The notes: generated by a model not told the origin, from the letters alone. Numbered from the stretch's first letter, positions 1-8,293 are shown. The stretch is 64,000 bases of DNA from Phenylobacterium sp. (GCF_030651755.1 NZ_JAUSBZ010000100.1:1-64000), one strand, 5' to 3'. Numbers and translations are program-made.

Positions 1-134
1 CCGCGGGTGTCGCCCATGAAGAGGGCCTCGGTCTCGGGATAGCGGGCGAACAGCCGCGCATAGACCAGAGGCGTCGGGTCATCGCTGCGCTCAGCGATCA
101 GGTCTAGACTGTCGAGAATGGCCTGGGCGTTCAT
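1..134 (-). CDS. N-terminal part of a globin-like protein (runs off the window edge)
   Basis: Only the first 44 codons are present, reading leftwards from an ATG at 134. The visible protein begins MNAQAILDSLDLIAERSD and continues with PTPLVYARLFARYPETEALF. A helix with 'YARLFARYPE..LF' resembles the start of single-domain bacterial globins, in which the second and third helices carry 'F..L....P....LF'. The heme-ligand region lies beyond the edge, so the assignment rests on this short resemblance only. It lies 11 bp beyond the stop of bioA on the same strand and could share its transcript. An unrelated hypothetical protein is the alternative. Confidence 0.5.
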   Translation of the reverse strand, partial: MNAQAILDSLDLIAERSDDPTPLVYARLFARYPETEALFMGDTR

Positions 135-144
135 GACCACCAGC

Positions 145-1413
145 CTAGCCCTGCGATCCCGCGACGCCCAGGACCTTTCGGATCGCCCCGGTCAGCTGCG
201 CCAGCTCGGCGTCGGTGGTGACGAAGGGCGGGGTCAGATAGACCACCTTGCCCATGGGCCGGATCCAGCAGCCCAGCGCGGCGAACTGCTGGCAGAGATC
301 GCCTGCGTCCACCACAGCGTTGAACTCCACCACCCCGATGGCGCCCAGGGCGCGGACATCGACGACCCCCTTGGCCTGGCGGCAGGGCTCAAGCCCGTCG
401 CGCAAGGCGACTTCGATCCGCGCCACATCGGCCTTCCAGCCGCCGGCCTCGAAGATGTCCAGCGAAGCGCCGGCCGCCGCGCAGGCCAGCGGATTGGCCA
501 TATAGGTCGGCCCGTGCATCAGGGCCGCGCCCGCATCGTCAGACCAGAAGGCGTCGAAAATTCGCCGGCTGGCCACGGCGGCCGACAGGGGCAGGGTGCC
601 ACCGGTCAGCGCCTTGGAGAGCGTGACGATGTCGGGCGTCACGCCTGCGCCCTGACAGACAAACAGGTCGCCGGTGCGGCCAAAGCCGGTGAATATCTCA
701 TCGAAAATCAGCAGCACGTCATGCCGGTCGGCCAGGGCCCGCAGGCGGCGCAACACCTCGTCATCATGGATCAGCATGCCGCCGGCGCCCTGAATGCGGG
801 GCTCGACGATCAGGGCGGCGATCTCGTGGCCCTTCTGCGCCAGCAGGGCGTCCAGCGCGGCTTCGCTGTCGGCGTCCCGGGGCAGGGCGATCACGTGCTG
901 ACTCGGCATGACGCCGGAAAACAGGCTGTGCATGCCTTCTTCCGGGTCGCAGATGGTCATGGTGGCCAGGGTGTCGCCGTGATAGCCGCCGAGGAAGCTG
1001 ACGAACTTCGAGCGACCTGAGACGCCGCGGTTGATCCAGAACTGGATGGCCATCTTCATGGCGATCTCCACCGAGACCGAGCCGCTTTCGGCGAAGAAGA
1101 CGTGATCGAGGTCGCCGGGCAGCAGCGCCGCCAGGCGCCTCGCCAGGTCATAGGCCGGCGCATGGGCCAGGCCCCCGAACATCACATGCGGCGCCCGGGC
1201 CAGCTGGTCCGAAACGGCCTTGGCGATATGGGGGTGGTTGTAGCCATGGCAGGCGGTCCACCAGCTGGCGATGCCGTCCACCAGCTCGCGGCCGTCCTCG
1301 AGGATGATGCGCGCGCCCTGCGTCCGCGCGACCGCCAGGGGCGCAGGCGCAGTCTTCATCTGGCAGTAGGGCCGCCACACATGGGGGGCGCCCCGGTCGA
1401 GCCAGTCGGTCAT
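145..1413 (-). CDS. bioA: adenosylmethionine-8-amino-7-oxononanoate aminotransferase BioA
   Basis: PLP-dependent class III aminotransferase that moves the amino group of S-adenosylmethionine onto 7-keto-8-aminopelargonate to give 7,8-diaminopelargonate, the penultimate stage of biotin synthesis in the cytoplasm. The product has 422 residues, usual for the family. Visible motifs are the N-terminal 'HVWRPYCQM' typical of BioA, 'DGIASWW', the Asp of 'LLIFDEIFTGFGRTG' that contacts the PLP ring nitrogen, and the Schiff-base Lys in 'TLSKALTGG' near residue 265. I use the ATG at 1413 (MTDWLDRG), because the ORF-track extension runs into the divergent bioF promoter region. It is divergent from bioF-bioD with a 64-bp shared spacer; no bioB or bioC lies in the window. 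Confidence 0.95.
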   Translation of the reverse strand: MTDWLDRGAPHVWRPYCQMKTAPAPLAVARTQGARIILEDGRELVDGIASWWTACHGYNHPHIAKAVSDQLARAPHVMFGGLAHAPAYDLARRLAALLPGDLDHVFFAESGSVSVEIAMKMAIQFWINRGVSGRSKFVSFLGGYHGDTLATMTICDPEEGMHSLFSGVMPSQHVIALPRDADSEAALDALLAQKGHEIAALIVEPRIQGAGGMLIHDDEVLRRLRALADRHDVLLIFDEIFTGFGRTGDLFVCQGAGVTPDIVTLSKALTGGTLPLSAAVASRRIFDAFWSDDAGAALMHGPTYMANPLACAAAGASLDIFEAGGWKADVARIEVALRDGLEPCRQAKGVVDVRALGAIGVVEFNAVVDAGDLCQQFAALGCWIRPMGKVVYLTPPFVTTDAELAQLTGAIRKVLGVAGSQG

Positions 1414-1477
1414 GGAGGCCTCCTTCGCCAAGCAAGGGCGCTTTAACGCGGGCGCGGCCTCGTGCATACCGCGCCCC

Positions 1478-2632
1478 GTGACCGACAGCCTCTCCGCCTT
1501 CGCCGCCGCCAAGCTCGCCGATCTGGACGCCGCCCACCTGCGCCGCCGGCTGACGGCGACCCATCGCCTGGACGGCCTCTGGGTGGAGCGGGACGGGCGG
1601 CCGCTGCTGTCTTTTTCCTGCAACGACTATCTGAACCTGTCGCACCATCCGGCCGTGATCGAGGCTGCGGCTGCGGCGGCCCGCGCCTACGGGGCCGGGG
1701 CCGGGGCCTCGCGGCTGGTGACCGGCGACCATCCATTGCTGGGCGAGCTTGAGACGCGGCTGGCGGCTTTCAAGGGGACGGAGGCGGCTTGCGTCTTCGG
1801 CTCGGGCTATCTGGCCAATGCAGGCCTGATCCCGACGGTGGTCGGTCCTGGCGATGGGGTATTCGTGGACGAACTGGCCCATGCCTGCATCTGGGCGGGC
1901 GCGCAGCTGTCAGGGGCGAGGATCATTTCTTTCGCCCACAACGACGTGGCGGACCTCGCGGCGAAACTCGAGGCCGAGCGCGTCGGCCTGCGTCACGCCC
2001 TGATCGCCACCGACGGGGTCTTCTCCATGGACGGGGATCTCGCGCCGCTGGACGTCATCAGCGATCTGGCGCAGGCCCATGAAGCCTGGTTGCTGGTGGA
2101 CGACGCCCATGGCCTGGGGGTTGTCGGGCAGGGGCGCGGAACCGCCGCCCTCTATCCGAGCGCCCGGATCGACCTGGCCATGGGGACCTTTTCCAAGGCG
2201 GTGGGCGGTTATGGCGCCTATGTCTGCGCCAGCGGTCCGGTCGTCGATCTGCTGCGCACCCGGGCGCGGACCTTCGTCTATTCCACGGGCCTGCCGCCGG
2301 CCAGCGCCGGGGCGGCGCTCGCGGCCCTGGACATCATCGCGGGCGACGCAGAGCTCACCGCCCGCCCCCTGGCCAAGGCGCGGAGGTTCACCAGGGCGCT
2401 CGGCCTGCCGGACGCCCAGAGCCCCATCGTGCCGGTGGTGCTGGGGGAGGCGAGCCGCACGCTCGGCGCCATGCAGGCCCTGGAGGCGCAGGGCTTCCTG
2501 GCCGTGGCCATCCGCCCGCCCACCGTGCCGGCTGGCGGCGCCCGCCTGCGGCTGGCCTTCACGGCGGGCCACGATGACGCCGACATCGACCGCCTCGCCC
2601 AGGCCGTGGGCGCCTTGATGGAGACCGCCTGA
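1478..2632 (+). CDS. bioF: 8-amino-7-oxononanoate synthase BioF
   Basis: PLP enzyme of the alpha-oxoamine synthase family that condenses pimeloyl-thioester with L-alanine to form 7-keto-8-aminopelargonate, the first ring-assembly step of biotin synthesis. The 384-residue product shows 'SFSCNDYLNLSHHP', the glycine-rich 'GAGASRLVTGDHPLLGELE', 'LLVDDAHGLGVVG' with the PLP-binding Asp-Ala-His, and the Schiff-base Lys in 'GTFSKAVGGYGAY' near residue 237. The start chosen is the GTG at 1478 (VTDSLSAF), which fits the family N terminus; the ATG at 1412 in the ORF track would overlap the bioA start. Its TGA overlaps the bioD ATG, so the two are translationally coupled. Confidence 0.93.
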   Translation: MTDSLSAFAAAKLADLDAAHLRRRLTATHRLDGLWVERDGRPLLSFSCNDYLNLSHHPAVIEAAAAAARAYGAGAGASRLVTGDHPLLGELETRLAAFKGTEAACVFGSGYLANAGLIPTVVGPGDGVFVDELAHACIWAGAQLSGARIISFAHNDVADLAAKLEAERVGLRHALIATDGVFSMDGDLAPLDVISDLAQAHEAWLLVDDAHGLGVVGQGRGTAALYPSARIDLAMGTFSKAVGGYGAYVCASGPVVDLLRTRARTFVYSTGLPPASAGAALAALDIIAGDAELTARPLAKARRFTRALGLPDAQSPIVPVVLGEASRTLGAMQALEAQGFLAVAIRPPTVPAGGARLRLAFTAGHDDADIDRLAQAVGALMETA

Positions 2633-3291
2633 TGCGCGCCCTATTCGTCGCCGGCGCCCACACCGATGTGGGCAAGACCTACGCCGCCTGCGCCCTGATC
2701 GCGGCGGCGTTGGCGCGGGGCCTGTCGGTCGAGGCCTTCAAGCCGGCGGTCAGCGGCATTGATCCGGCCGACTGGGGCGACAGCGATCCCGGGCGGCTGC
2801 TGGCGGCCCTGGGCCGCCCCCTGACAGAGGCTGCCCTTGAGGCCATGTCGCCGCTGCGGTTTGCGGCCGCCCTGTCGCCGCCCATGGCCGCCCGGCGGGA
2901 GGGCCGTGATCTGCGCCTGCAGACCCTGGTCAGTCTCTGCCAGACGGCGCTGGCGGCCAGCTCCCCCGACCTGATGCTGATTGAAGGGGCCGGCGGGGTG
3001 ATGTCGCCCCTCAGCGAGGACGCCACCAATCTCGATCTGATGGCGGCCCTTGGTCTGCCCATCATCCTGGTGGGCGGCTCCTATCTCGGCGCCATCAGCC
3101 ACACCCTGACGGCGGCCAAGGTGATCCAGGGCGAGGGCCTCACCCTGGCGGCGGTTGTCATCAGCCAGGACGCGGCGCCGGACGCGCCGGACTTCGCTGA
3201 AACGATCAGCGATGTGGCGCGCTTCCTGCCAGGCGTTCGTGTGATTCCAGCCCCGCGGGGCGGGCAGGACTGGGCCGGAGCGCTTATCTGA
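2632..3291 (+). CDS. bioD: dethiobiotin synthetase BioD
   Basis: ATP-dependent carboxylase that closes the ureido ring of 7,8-diaminopelargonate to give dethiobiotin. The protein has 219 residues. The P-loop reads GAHTDVGKT at residues 8-16, a variant of the common G-T-D-T-x-V-G-K-T, followed by 'AFKPAVSG' in place of the usual KPV.(T/S)G and by 'LIEGAGGVMSPL', the loop that binds substrate and Mg. The start codon overlaps the stop of bioF (TGATG). The gene finishes the bioF-bioD unit, and selO follows after 28 bp in the same direction and may be co-transcribed. Confidence 0.9.
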   Translation: MRALFVAGAHTDVGKTYAACALIAAALARGLSVEAFKPAVSGIDPADWGDSDPGRLLAALGRPLTEAALEAMSPLRFAAALSPPMAARREGRDLRLQTLVSLCQTALAASSPDLMLIEGAGGVMSPLSEDATNLDLMAALGLPIILVGGSYLGAISHTLTAAKVIQGEGLTLAAVVISQDAAPDAPDFAETISDVARFLPGVRVIPAPRGGQDWAGALI

Positions 3292-3319
3292 TCCGCAGCC
3301 GCCAAGGGAGCCGCCGACC

Positions 3320-4741
3320 ATGCCGATCTCGCCCGCCTATCAGCCCGATCCGCAGTTCCTGACCCTGGGGCCGGACTTCGCCGATCCCGTCGCGGCCGCC
3401 GACTTTCCCCAGACGATCCTGCGCTATCGCAATGACCGGGCCGCGGCCACGGTAGGGCTGGACAGCTTCAGCGAGGCGGAATGGCTCGCCCATTTCGGCC
3501 GGTTTGCGCCGCTGCCGGACAATCTGAAACAGCCCCTGGCCATGCGCTATCACGGCCACCAGTTCCGCACCTACAATCCCGAGCTCGGCGATGGCCGCGG
3601 CTTCCTGTTCGCCCAGCTGCGGGAGGCCGGGACCGGCCGCCTGCTGGATCTTGGCACCAAGGGGTCGGGCCAGACCCCCTGGTCGCGGTCGGGCGATGGC
3701 CGACTGACCCTGAAGGGCGGCGTGCGCGAGGTGCTGGCCACCGCCATGCTGGAGGCCCTGGGCGTGCCCACCTCGCGCTCCTTCTCGCTTGTCGAGACCG
3801 GCGAGGCGCTGGAGCGCAATGATGAGCCGAGCCCCACCCGCGGCGCGGTGCTGACGCGGCTGTCCCACAGCCACATCCGCTTTGGGACCTTCCAGCGCCA
3901 CGCCTTCGAGGAGGCGCCCGAGCGCATCGGCGCCCTGATCGACCACGTCATCGCCTGCTACTATCCCGAGCTTGAAAGCGCGGAGGATCGCCCGGCCGCC
4001 CTGCTGGAGGCGGTGACCGGTCGGGCCGCGCGGCTGGCGGCGACCTGGATGGCGGCGGGCTTCGTCCATGGGGTGCTCAACACCGACAATATGAACATCA
4101 CCGGCGAGAGCTTCGACTACGGCCCCTACCGGTTCCTGCCGCGCAATGATCCCAATTTCGTCGCCGCCTATTTCGACCACAGCGGGCTCTACAGCTTTGG
4201 CCGTCAGGCCGAGGCGGTGTTCTGGAACCTGCGGCAATTGGGGGGTTGTCTTAGTCTGGTGAGCGAATCGGAGCCCCTGGTCGAGGCGCTCAACGGGTTC
4301 GCCGGCCGCTACAGGACCGAGCTCGCCGCGGCCATGGTGCGCAGGCTGGGCGTTCGCAGCCGGGGCGCCGAGGCCGATTCCAGCCTCGCCCAGGCGGCCT
4401 TTCAGGCGCTGGCGGCCGGGGGCGAGCCCCTGCGCTGGGAGCCCTTCTTCTTCGACTGGTTTGGCGGTGATGAGGCCCGCGCCCTGGCCGGCGTCCGCGG
4501 CGACATCTATCGCCAGGAAGGCTTTGCGGACTTCCGCGCCCAGCTGGCGACCTTTGAGCCGGTCAAGCCAGATGCGCTCAATCACGCCTATTTCGCAGCA
4601 TCCGAGCCCCAGGAGCTGATCTATGAGGAGATCGAGGCGATCTGGGCGCGTATCGATCAGGCCGATGACTGGAGCGCCTTCGACGCCAAGCTCGCCGCCC
4701 TTGAAACCGCCCGCCAGGCCTATGGCCTGAGCAGCGACTAG
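3320..4741 (+). CDS. selO: protein adenylyltransferase SelO (YdiU family pseudokinase)
   Basis: SelO proteins have a protein-kinase fold with ATP bound in flipped orientation and transfer AMP to Ser, Thr or Tyr of target proteins, with a role in oxidative stress. The 473-residue length matches bacterial SelO. Visible blocks are 'MRYHGHQFRTYNPELGDGR', the nucleotide loop 'GTKGSGQTPWSRSGDGRLTL', 'GVREVLATAMLEALGVPT' and the metal-binding stretch 'HGVLNTDNMNITGESFDYGP'. A ribosome site 'AAGGGAG' precedes the ATG. Unlike eukaryotic SelO there is no C-terminal selenocysteine or Cys motif. The 3' end overlaps the convergent EamA gene by 4 bp (shared CTAG), so there is no room for a conventional terminator between them. 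Confidence 0.93.
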   Translation: MPISPAYQPDPQFLTLGPDFADPVAAADFPQTILRYRNDRAAATVGLDSFSEAEWLAHFGRFAPLPDNLKQPLAMRYHGHQFRTYNPELGDGRGFLFAQLREAGTGRLLDLGTKGSGQTPWSRSGDGRLTLKGGVREVLATAMLEALGVPTSRSFSLVETGEALERNDEPSPTRGAVLTRLSHSHIRFGTFQRHAFEEAPERIGALIDHVIACYYPELESAEDRPAALLEAVTGRAARLAATWMAAGFVHGVLNTDNMNITGESFDYGPYRFLPRNDPNFVAAYFDHSGLYSFGRQAEAVFWNLRQLGGCLSLVSESEPLVEALNGFAGRYRTELAAAMVRRLGVRSRGAEADSSLAQAAFQALAAGGEPLRWEPFFFDWFGGDEARALAGVRGDIYRQEGFADFRAQLATFEPVKPDALNHAYFAASEPQELIYEEIEAIWARIDQADDWSAFDAKLAALETARQAYGLSSD

Positions 4742-5652
4742 AGGGGTTTGGGCGCGCTGGCCGCCGGAACCCGCGGCGGCCTGGCGCTCCACTGGGCCAG
4801 CGCCACCCCGGCCAGGGTGACGGCGCCGCCCAAGGCCTGAACTGGACCGAGCGCCTCCGCAAACAGCAGCCAGCCGGCGGCGGCGGCCACCACGGGCTGG
4901 ATCAGCACCACGACTGAGGCGGTGGCTGGCGGCAGGCGACCCAGGGCCCAGGCGATGGCGCCCTGACCGGCCACATGCAGCACGCCGAGGCCCGCGCAGG
5001 CCGCCCAGCCCCCCAGGCTGGCGGGGATCACGCTCTCCCCCAGCAAGAGGGCGGCGATCAGCAGCAGGGGGGCGCCGGTCAGGCTCGACCAGAACATGAT
5101 CTTCAGAGCCGCCTCGGTGCGCCGGGCGGCGCTGACGGCGAGGAAGTAGAAGGCGTACCACAGGGCTGTCAGGGCGGCGGCCGCATTGCCGAGGCCTGGG
5201 GCTGGCCCCACCGCGCCGTTGCGGGCCGCAGCCATGGTGAAGGCGCCGGCGAGCGCCAGGGTCACCGCCAGCAGGAAGAGTTTGCGGGGCGTCTGACGCA
5301 GGAAGATCCAGGCGAAGGCCGTCACCACCACCGGGGTCAGATTGGTCAGCACCGTGGCGTTGGCCACCGAGGTGAGCGCGATGCCGTAGTGCCAGAAGCC
5401 GAGGTCCAGGGCGAACATCACCCCGGCGATCATGGCCAGGCGCGAGGGCCCGCGTCCGAGCCCTGCGCCCGCCCGCCGGGGCATCAGGGCCAGCAGCGGC
5501 AGGGCGAAGGCCAGGCGCCAGAAGCCGGCGGCGGCCGAGCCGGTGTCGGACAGGCGGACCAGGATCGGCACGAAGCCGATGACCACCGCGCCGAAGATCA
5601 GCACCGCCAGGGCGCGGCCATCGCCGGTCTGGGACGCTTGCGGCGAGGTCAC
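4738..5652 (-). CDS. EamA/DMT-family transporter
   Basis: Ten-helix drug/metabolite transporter of the inner membrane, 304 residues, made of two EamA repeats. The N-terminal repeat begins 'LAVLIFGAVVIGFVPILVRLSD' and the second begins near 'LGNAAAALTALWYAFYFLAVS'. Both end with the typical 'NLTPVVVTAFAWIFLRQ' and 'LIQPVVAAAAGWLLFAEAL' helices. Substrate cannot be predicted. Its ATG overlaps the stop of gluQ by 4 bp (ATGA), so it is very likely in one transcript with gluQ, though no functional link is known. It converges on selO. Confidence 0.88.
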   Translation of the reverse strand: MTSPQASQTGDGRALAVLIFGAVVIGFVPILVRLSDTGSAAAGFWRLAFALPLLALMPRRAGAGLGRGPSRLAMIAGVMFALDLGFWHYGIALTSVANATVLTNLTPVVVTAFAWIFLRQTPRKLFLLAVTLALAGAFTMAAARNGAVGPAPGLGNAAAALTALWYAFYFLAVSAARRTEAALKIMFWSSLTGAPLLLIAALLLGESVIPASLGGWAACAGLGVLHVAGQGAIAWALGRLPPATASVVVLIQPVVAAAAGWLLFAEALGPVQALGGAVTLAGVALAQWSARPPRVPAASAPKPL

Positions 5653-6500
5653 AGGCCAATCTCCTGGCGCAGACGCTCAGGCGTGAGGCCCGCGCCGCGA
5701 AGGGCCTGCAAGGTCTCGGCCCGGTCACGCTTGGCGTAACGTTTCCCGTCGGGCCCCGCCAGCAGTCGGTGGTGGCGATAGACCGGCGCGGGCAGGGCGA
5801 GCAGGGCCTGCAACAGACGCTGCACATGGGCGGCCTCAAAGAGGTCGCAGCCGCGGATGACATGGGTCACCCCCTGCAGGGCGTCGTCCACCACCACAGC
5901 CAGGTGATAGGCCACCCCCACATCCTTCCGGGCCAGGACCACATCGCCGCCAAGCTCCGGGCGCGCGCAGATCAGGCCGGTTTCGCCGTCTGGCCCTGCG
6001 CCCTCTTCCTGGAAGGTGAGTTGGTCGAACCCGCCGAGCCGCGCCGCTGCGGCCTCCAGGGACAGGCGCCAGGCGAAAGGCTCGCCCCGGTCCAGGCGCT
6101 GGGCTTCCTCGATGGCGGGAAGCGGCGCGCTGCGGAAGGTGTCCATGGCGCCGTGCGGGGCGCTGGCCATAGCCTGGGCCACCTCCTTGCGGGTGCGGAA
6201 GCAGCGATAGACGAGGCCTTCGCCCTGCAGGCGCGCGAGCGCGGCCTCGTAGTCGGCCAGGTGCAGGGATTGGCGGCGGACGGGCTCTGGCCATGAAAGG
6301 CCGAGCCAGGCCAGGTCCTCGAAGATGGCCGCCTCGAACTCCGGTCGCGCACGGGTGGCGTCGATGTCCTCGATCCGCAAGATGAAGGTCCCGCCGGCCG
6401 CCTGCGCCGCCTGATAGGCCAGCAGGGCCGAATAGGCGTGCCCCCGGTGCAGCAGCCCGGTGGGGGAGGGGGCGAAACGGGTGACGAAAGAGGCGTTCAC
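5649..6500 (-). CDS. gluQ: glutamyl-Q tRNA(Asp) synthetase GluQRS
   Basis: Truncated glutamyl-tRNA synthetase paralogue that attaches glutamate to queuosine at position 34 of tRNA(Asp). It has 283 residues, about the length of a GluRS catalytic domain without the anticodon-binding domain. It starts 'NASFVTRFAPSPTGLLHRGHAYS', with the HIGH motif degenerate as HRGH, and contains 'LRIEDIDATRARPEFEAAI', 'ARKDVGVAYHLAVVVDD' and a weak KMSKS equivalent 'KRYAKRD'. I place the start at the GTG at 6500 since the similarity starts there; the longer ORF in the track runs through a dispersed repeat and into the TetR gene. The downstream EamA gene overlaps it by 4 bp. Confidence 0.9.
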   Translation of the reverse strand: MNASFVTRFAPSPTGLLHRGHAYSALLAYQAAQAAGGTFILRIEDIDATRARPEFEAAIFEDLAWLGLSWPEPVRRQSLHLADYEAALARLQGEGLVYRCFRTRKEVAQAMASAPHGAMDTFRSAPLPAIEEAQRLDRGEPFAWRLSLEAAAARLGGFDQLTFQEEGAGPDGETGLICARPELGGDVVLARKDVGVAYHLAVVVDDALQGVTHVIRGCDLFEAAHVQRLLQALLALPAPVYRHHRLLAGPDGKRYAKRDRAETLQALRGAGLTPERLRQEIGL

Positions 6501-6510
6501 GCCATGGGCT

Positions 6511-6626
6511 CTAGAGCGCGTTCCGATAAGTGGGAACCGGTTATCGGGACGAAACGCGCTCAAGTCTCTGAGTGTAGAGCCTGATTCAACGATCAGACGA
6601 TTCCGTCTGATCGCATCAGGCTCTAG
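6511..6626. repeat. dispersed intergenic palindromic repeat, two-module copy (R1)
   Basis: A 116-bp element bounded by CTAG. It has a first palindromic module (GAGCGCGTTCCGATAA...TTATCGGGACGAAACGCGCTC) and a second one (AGAGCCTGAT...CGATCAGACG / CGTCTGATCG...ATCAGGCTCT) that can fold into a long hairpin. A same-length copy at 59367-59482 differs at 8 of 116 positions by direct comparison. It sits between the gluQ start and the TetR stop. It looks like a REP/MITE-like element without coding capacity. Confidence 0.85.
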
Positions 6627-6628
6627 CC

Positions 6629-7252
6629 CTACAGGCCCTTGGCGAACACCCCCACATGGGCGAGCACGCCGCGCAGGAAGGCCTCCTCGCCGCCGAGGGC
6701 TTCCTTCAGGGGCTCGAACTGCTTGAAGCTGGTCATCTCGGCCAGGCCGTGGGCGGCGCACCAGCAGGCGATGGTGGCGAGTTCCAGCCCGATCTCGTCT
6801 GAGGGATCTGCGCCGGCGGAGATCAGCACCTCGCGCACCCGGCGATAGGCGCTCTCCTCGTTCTCATGGACGTGGGCGGGCATGTCGGCCTTGTCCCGGG
6901 AGCAGTCGTACATCACCCGGTAGAGGTCGGGATGCTGGCTGGCGAAGCGCACATAGGCCACCCCAAGCTCCCGAACCCGTTCAGGCGGCGAGGTCTTGGC
7001 GTCGCGGGCCGCCTGGAAGGCGACATCCAGCTTCTCCCAACCCTCGTGGGCCACCGCGTCGAGCAGTTCGCTCTTGTCCTTGAAGTGGTGATAGGGGGCG
7101 GCCGGACTGACCCCGGCTTCCCGGGCCACGGCCCGCAGGGAGAGGGCGCCGGCGCCCTCTTTCTCCAACAGGCGGCAGGCCGCCTCGACCAGGGCGCGCC
7201 GCAGATCGCCATGGTGATAGGGCCGAGCCTCGGGGGAATCAGATTCTCTCAT
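6629..7252 (-). CDS. TetR/AcrR-family transcriptional regulator
   Basis: Dimeric DNA-binding repressor of 207 residues. The N-terminal helix-turn-helix is clear: 'RRALVEAACRLLEKEGAGALSLRAVAREAGVS' then 'APYHHFKDKSELLDAVA' (roughly residues 18-65). The C-terminal ligand domain with 'VAYVRFASQHPDLYRVMYD' resembles the TetR C-terminal 'WHG' subfamily, whose ligands vary widely. It is transcribed away from a 37-residue membrane peptide whose promoter lies about 50-75 bp upstream, the most obvious candidate target besides itself. The C-terminal end abuts repeat R1, and no partner enzyme or pump lies adjacent in its own direction. Confidence 0.9.
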   Translation of the reverse strand: MRESDSPEARPYHHGDLRRALVEAACRLLEKEGAGALSLRAVAREAGVSPAAPYHHFKDKSELLDAVAHEGWEKLDVAFQAARDAKTSPPERVRELGVAYVRFASQHPDLYRVMYDCSRDKADMPAHVHENEESAYRRVREVLISAGADPSDEIGLELATIACWCAAHGLAEMTSFKQFEPLKEALGGEEAFLRGVLAHVGVFAKGL

Positions 7253-7295
7253 TACCCCGAGTGTAATTCTCTATCTGATCGCCGTAAAGATCATC

Positions 7296-7323
7296 TTGAC
7301 GCCGCTTAGATGTGCGCTATCTT
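7296..7323 (+). promoter_or_regulatory. predicted housekeeping-type promoter of the 37-residue peptide gene
   Basis: TTGACG at 7296-7301, a 16-bp spacer, then TATCTT at 7318-7323 within GCTATCTT, which fits the Caulobacter-type -35 TTGAC and -10 GCTANAWC pattern. It reads toward the small ORF at 7385 and lies in the divergent spacer with the TetR gene. Confidence 0.5.
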
Positions 7324-7384
7324 AGCGTTGTTCAAATAAGAAACCCGCCCCCTCCCCGGGGCGCAAACTCAAAAGGTGTGTGTC

Positions 7385-7498
7385 ATGTCTCTCGCTTCCC
7401 TGTCGGCCGCCGAACGCGTTTTCGACCGCCTCACCCCGGCCCTGTTCGTGGCGCTCAGCCTCGCCCTGGCGGGCGCGCTTCTGGGCGCCTTCGCCTGA
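7385..7498 (+). CDS. 37-residue single-span membrane peptide
   Basis: This ORF is too short for the ORF track. It reads MSLASLSAAERVFDRLTP followed by the hydrophobic stretch ALFVALSLALAGALLGAFA and a TGA. A purine-rich 'AAAAGGTGTG' lies just ahead of the ATG. It has a recognisable promoter upstream and a strong intrinsic terminator 31 bp downstream, so it forms a complete monocistronic unit, which is the main reason to believe it is a gene. The hydrophobic C-terminal half could span the inner membrane once. Function is unknown. Its divergence from a TetR regulator suggests regulated expression. Confidence 0.6.
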   Translation: MSLASLSAAERVFDRLTPALFVALSLALAGALLGAFA

Positions 7499-7529
7499 GG
7501 GCGAACCGTTTCTCTCAGTCTGTCGCCAT

Positions 7530-7558
7530 GAGGGGACCCATCGGGTCCCCTCTTTTTT
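7530..7558 (+). terminator. strong rho-independent terminator
   Basis: Perfect 10-bp stem GAGGGGACCC / GGGTCCCCTC with a 3-base loop, followed by six T residues. It ends the transcript of the 37-residue peptide gene. Confidence 0.9.
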
Positions 7559-7724
7559 GTGTGCGCCAAGGTGCGCAGGTCGCCATGGAGCCGTCACAGA
7601 ATCGCGATTATGGTGATGAGGCGCCTGGGTCTCCCAGGGGCGACACGAGAGGGAGGATCTGCGTCTTCAGTCTCAGTGCATTGGACATAGGGCGCGCCGC
7701 GCCCCTGATTTTGGCGTTCCGGCG

Positions 7725-8285
7725 ATGCAGGTGATCCAGCATCCCCCGTCGGGCTGGCCAGCCCTTGTGCTCAACGCCGACTATCGGCCGCTCAGCTACT
7801 ATCCCCTGTCGGTCTGGCCCTGGCAGGAGGTGATCAAGGCGGTGTTCCTGGATCGGGTCGACGTGGTCTCCACCTATGACCACATGATCCGCTCGCCCTC
7901 CTTCTCCATGCGTCTGCCCAGCGTCGTGGCGCTAAAGAGCTATGTGACGCAGGACCGCCCGCCGGCCTTCACCCGCTTCAACCTGTTCCTCCGCGACGGC
8001 TTCGCCTGCCAGTACTGCCGCTCGGGCGAGGATCTGACCTTCGACCATGTGGTGCCGAGGTCGAGGGGCGGCCGCACCAGCTGGGAAAACATCGTCACCG
8101 CCTGCGCGCCCTGTAACCTGGCCAAGGGCGGCCGCACCCCCCTGGAGGCCGGCATGCGACCCCTGATGATTCCCCGGCGACCGCAGGCCCATGAGTTGCA
8201 GGAGCGGGGCCGGCGCTTCCCCCCCAACTATCTCCACCAGAGCTGGCTCGACTACCTCTATTGGGACATCGAGCTGGAGGCGTGA
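7725..8285 (+). CDS. HNH endonuclease domain protein
   Basis: Protein of 186 residues with a conserved N-terminal region ('ALVLNADYRPLSYYPLSVWPWQ...AVFLDRVDVV') and a C-terminal HNH nuclease module: 'CQYCRSGEDLTFDHVVPRSRG' and 'NIVTACAPCNLAKGGRTP'. The two CxxC pairs should bind a structural zinc, and the His of 'FDHVVP' is the general base of the beta-beta-alpha-metal fold. This architecture is widespread as a single chromosomal gene in alphaproteobacteria; its biological role is not established. The ATG at 7725 has a poor ribosome site, and the GTG two codons later is also possible. No methylase or toxin partner lies nearby, so a restriction role is unlikely. Confidence 0.88.
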   Translation: MQVIQHPPSGWPALVLNADYRPLSYYPLSVWPWQEVIKAVFLDRVDVVSTYDHMIRSPSFSMRLPSVVALKSYVTQDRPPAFTRFNLFLRDGFACQYCRSGEDLTFDHVVPRSRGGRTSWENIVTACAPCNLAKGGRTPLEAGMRPLMIPRRPQAHELQERGRRFPPNYLHQSWLDYLYWDIELEA

Positions 8286-8293
8286 GGATCGCC

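Noticed and set aside
3284-5863. 859-residue minus-strand ORF across selO and the EamA gene
   Set aside because: It crosses three supported genes in the wrong frame; no family motif is visible. The real genes on both strands explain the region.
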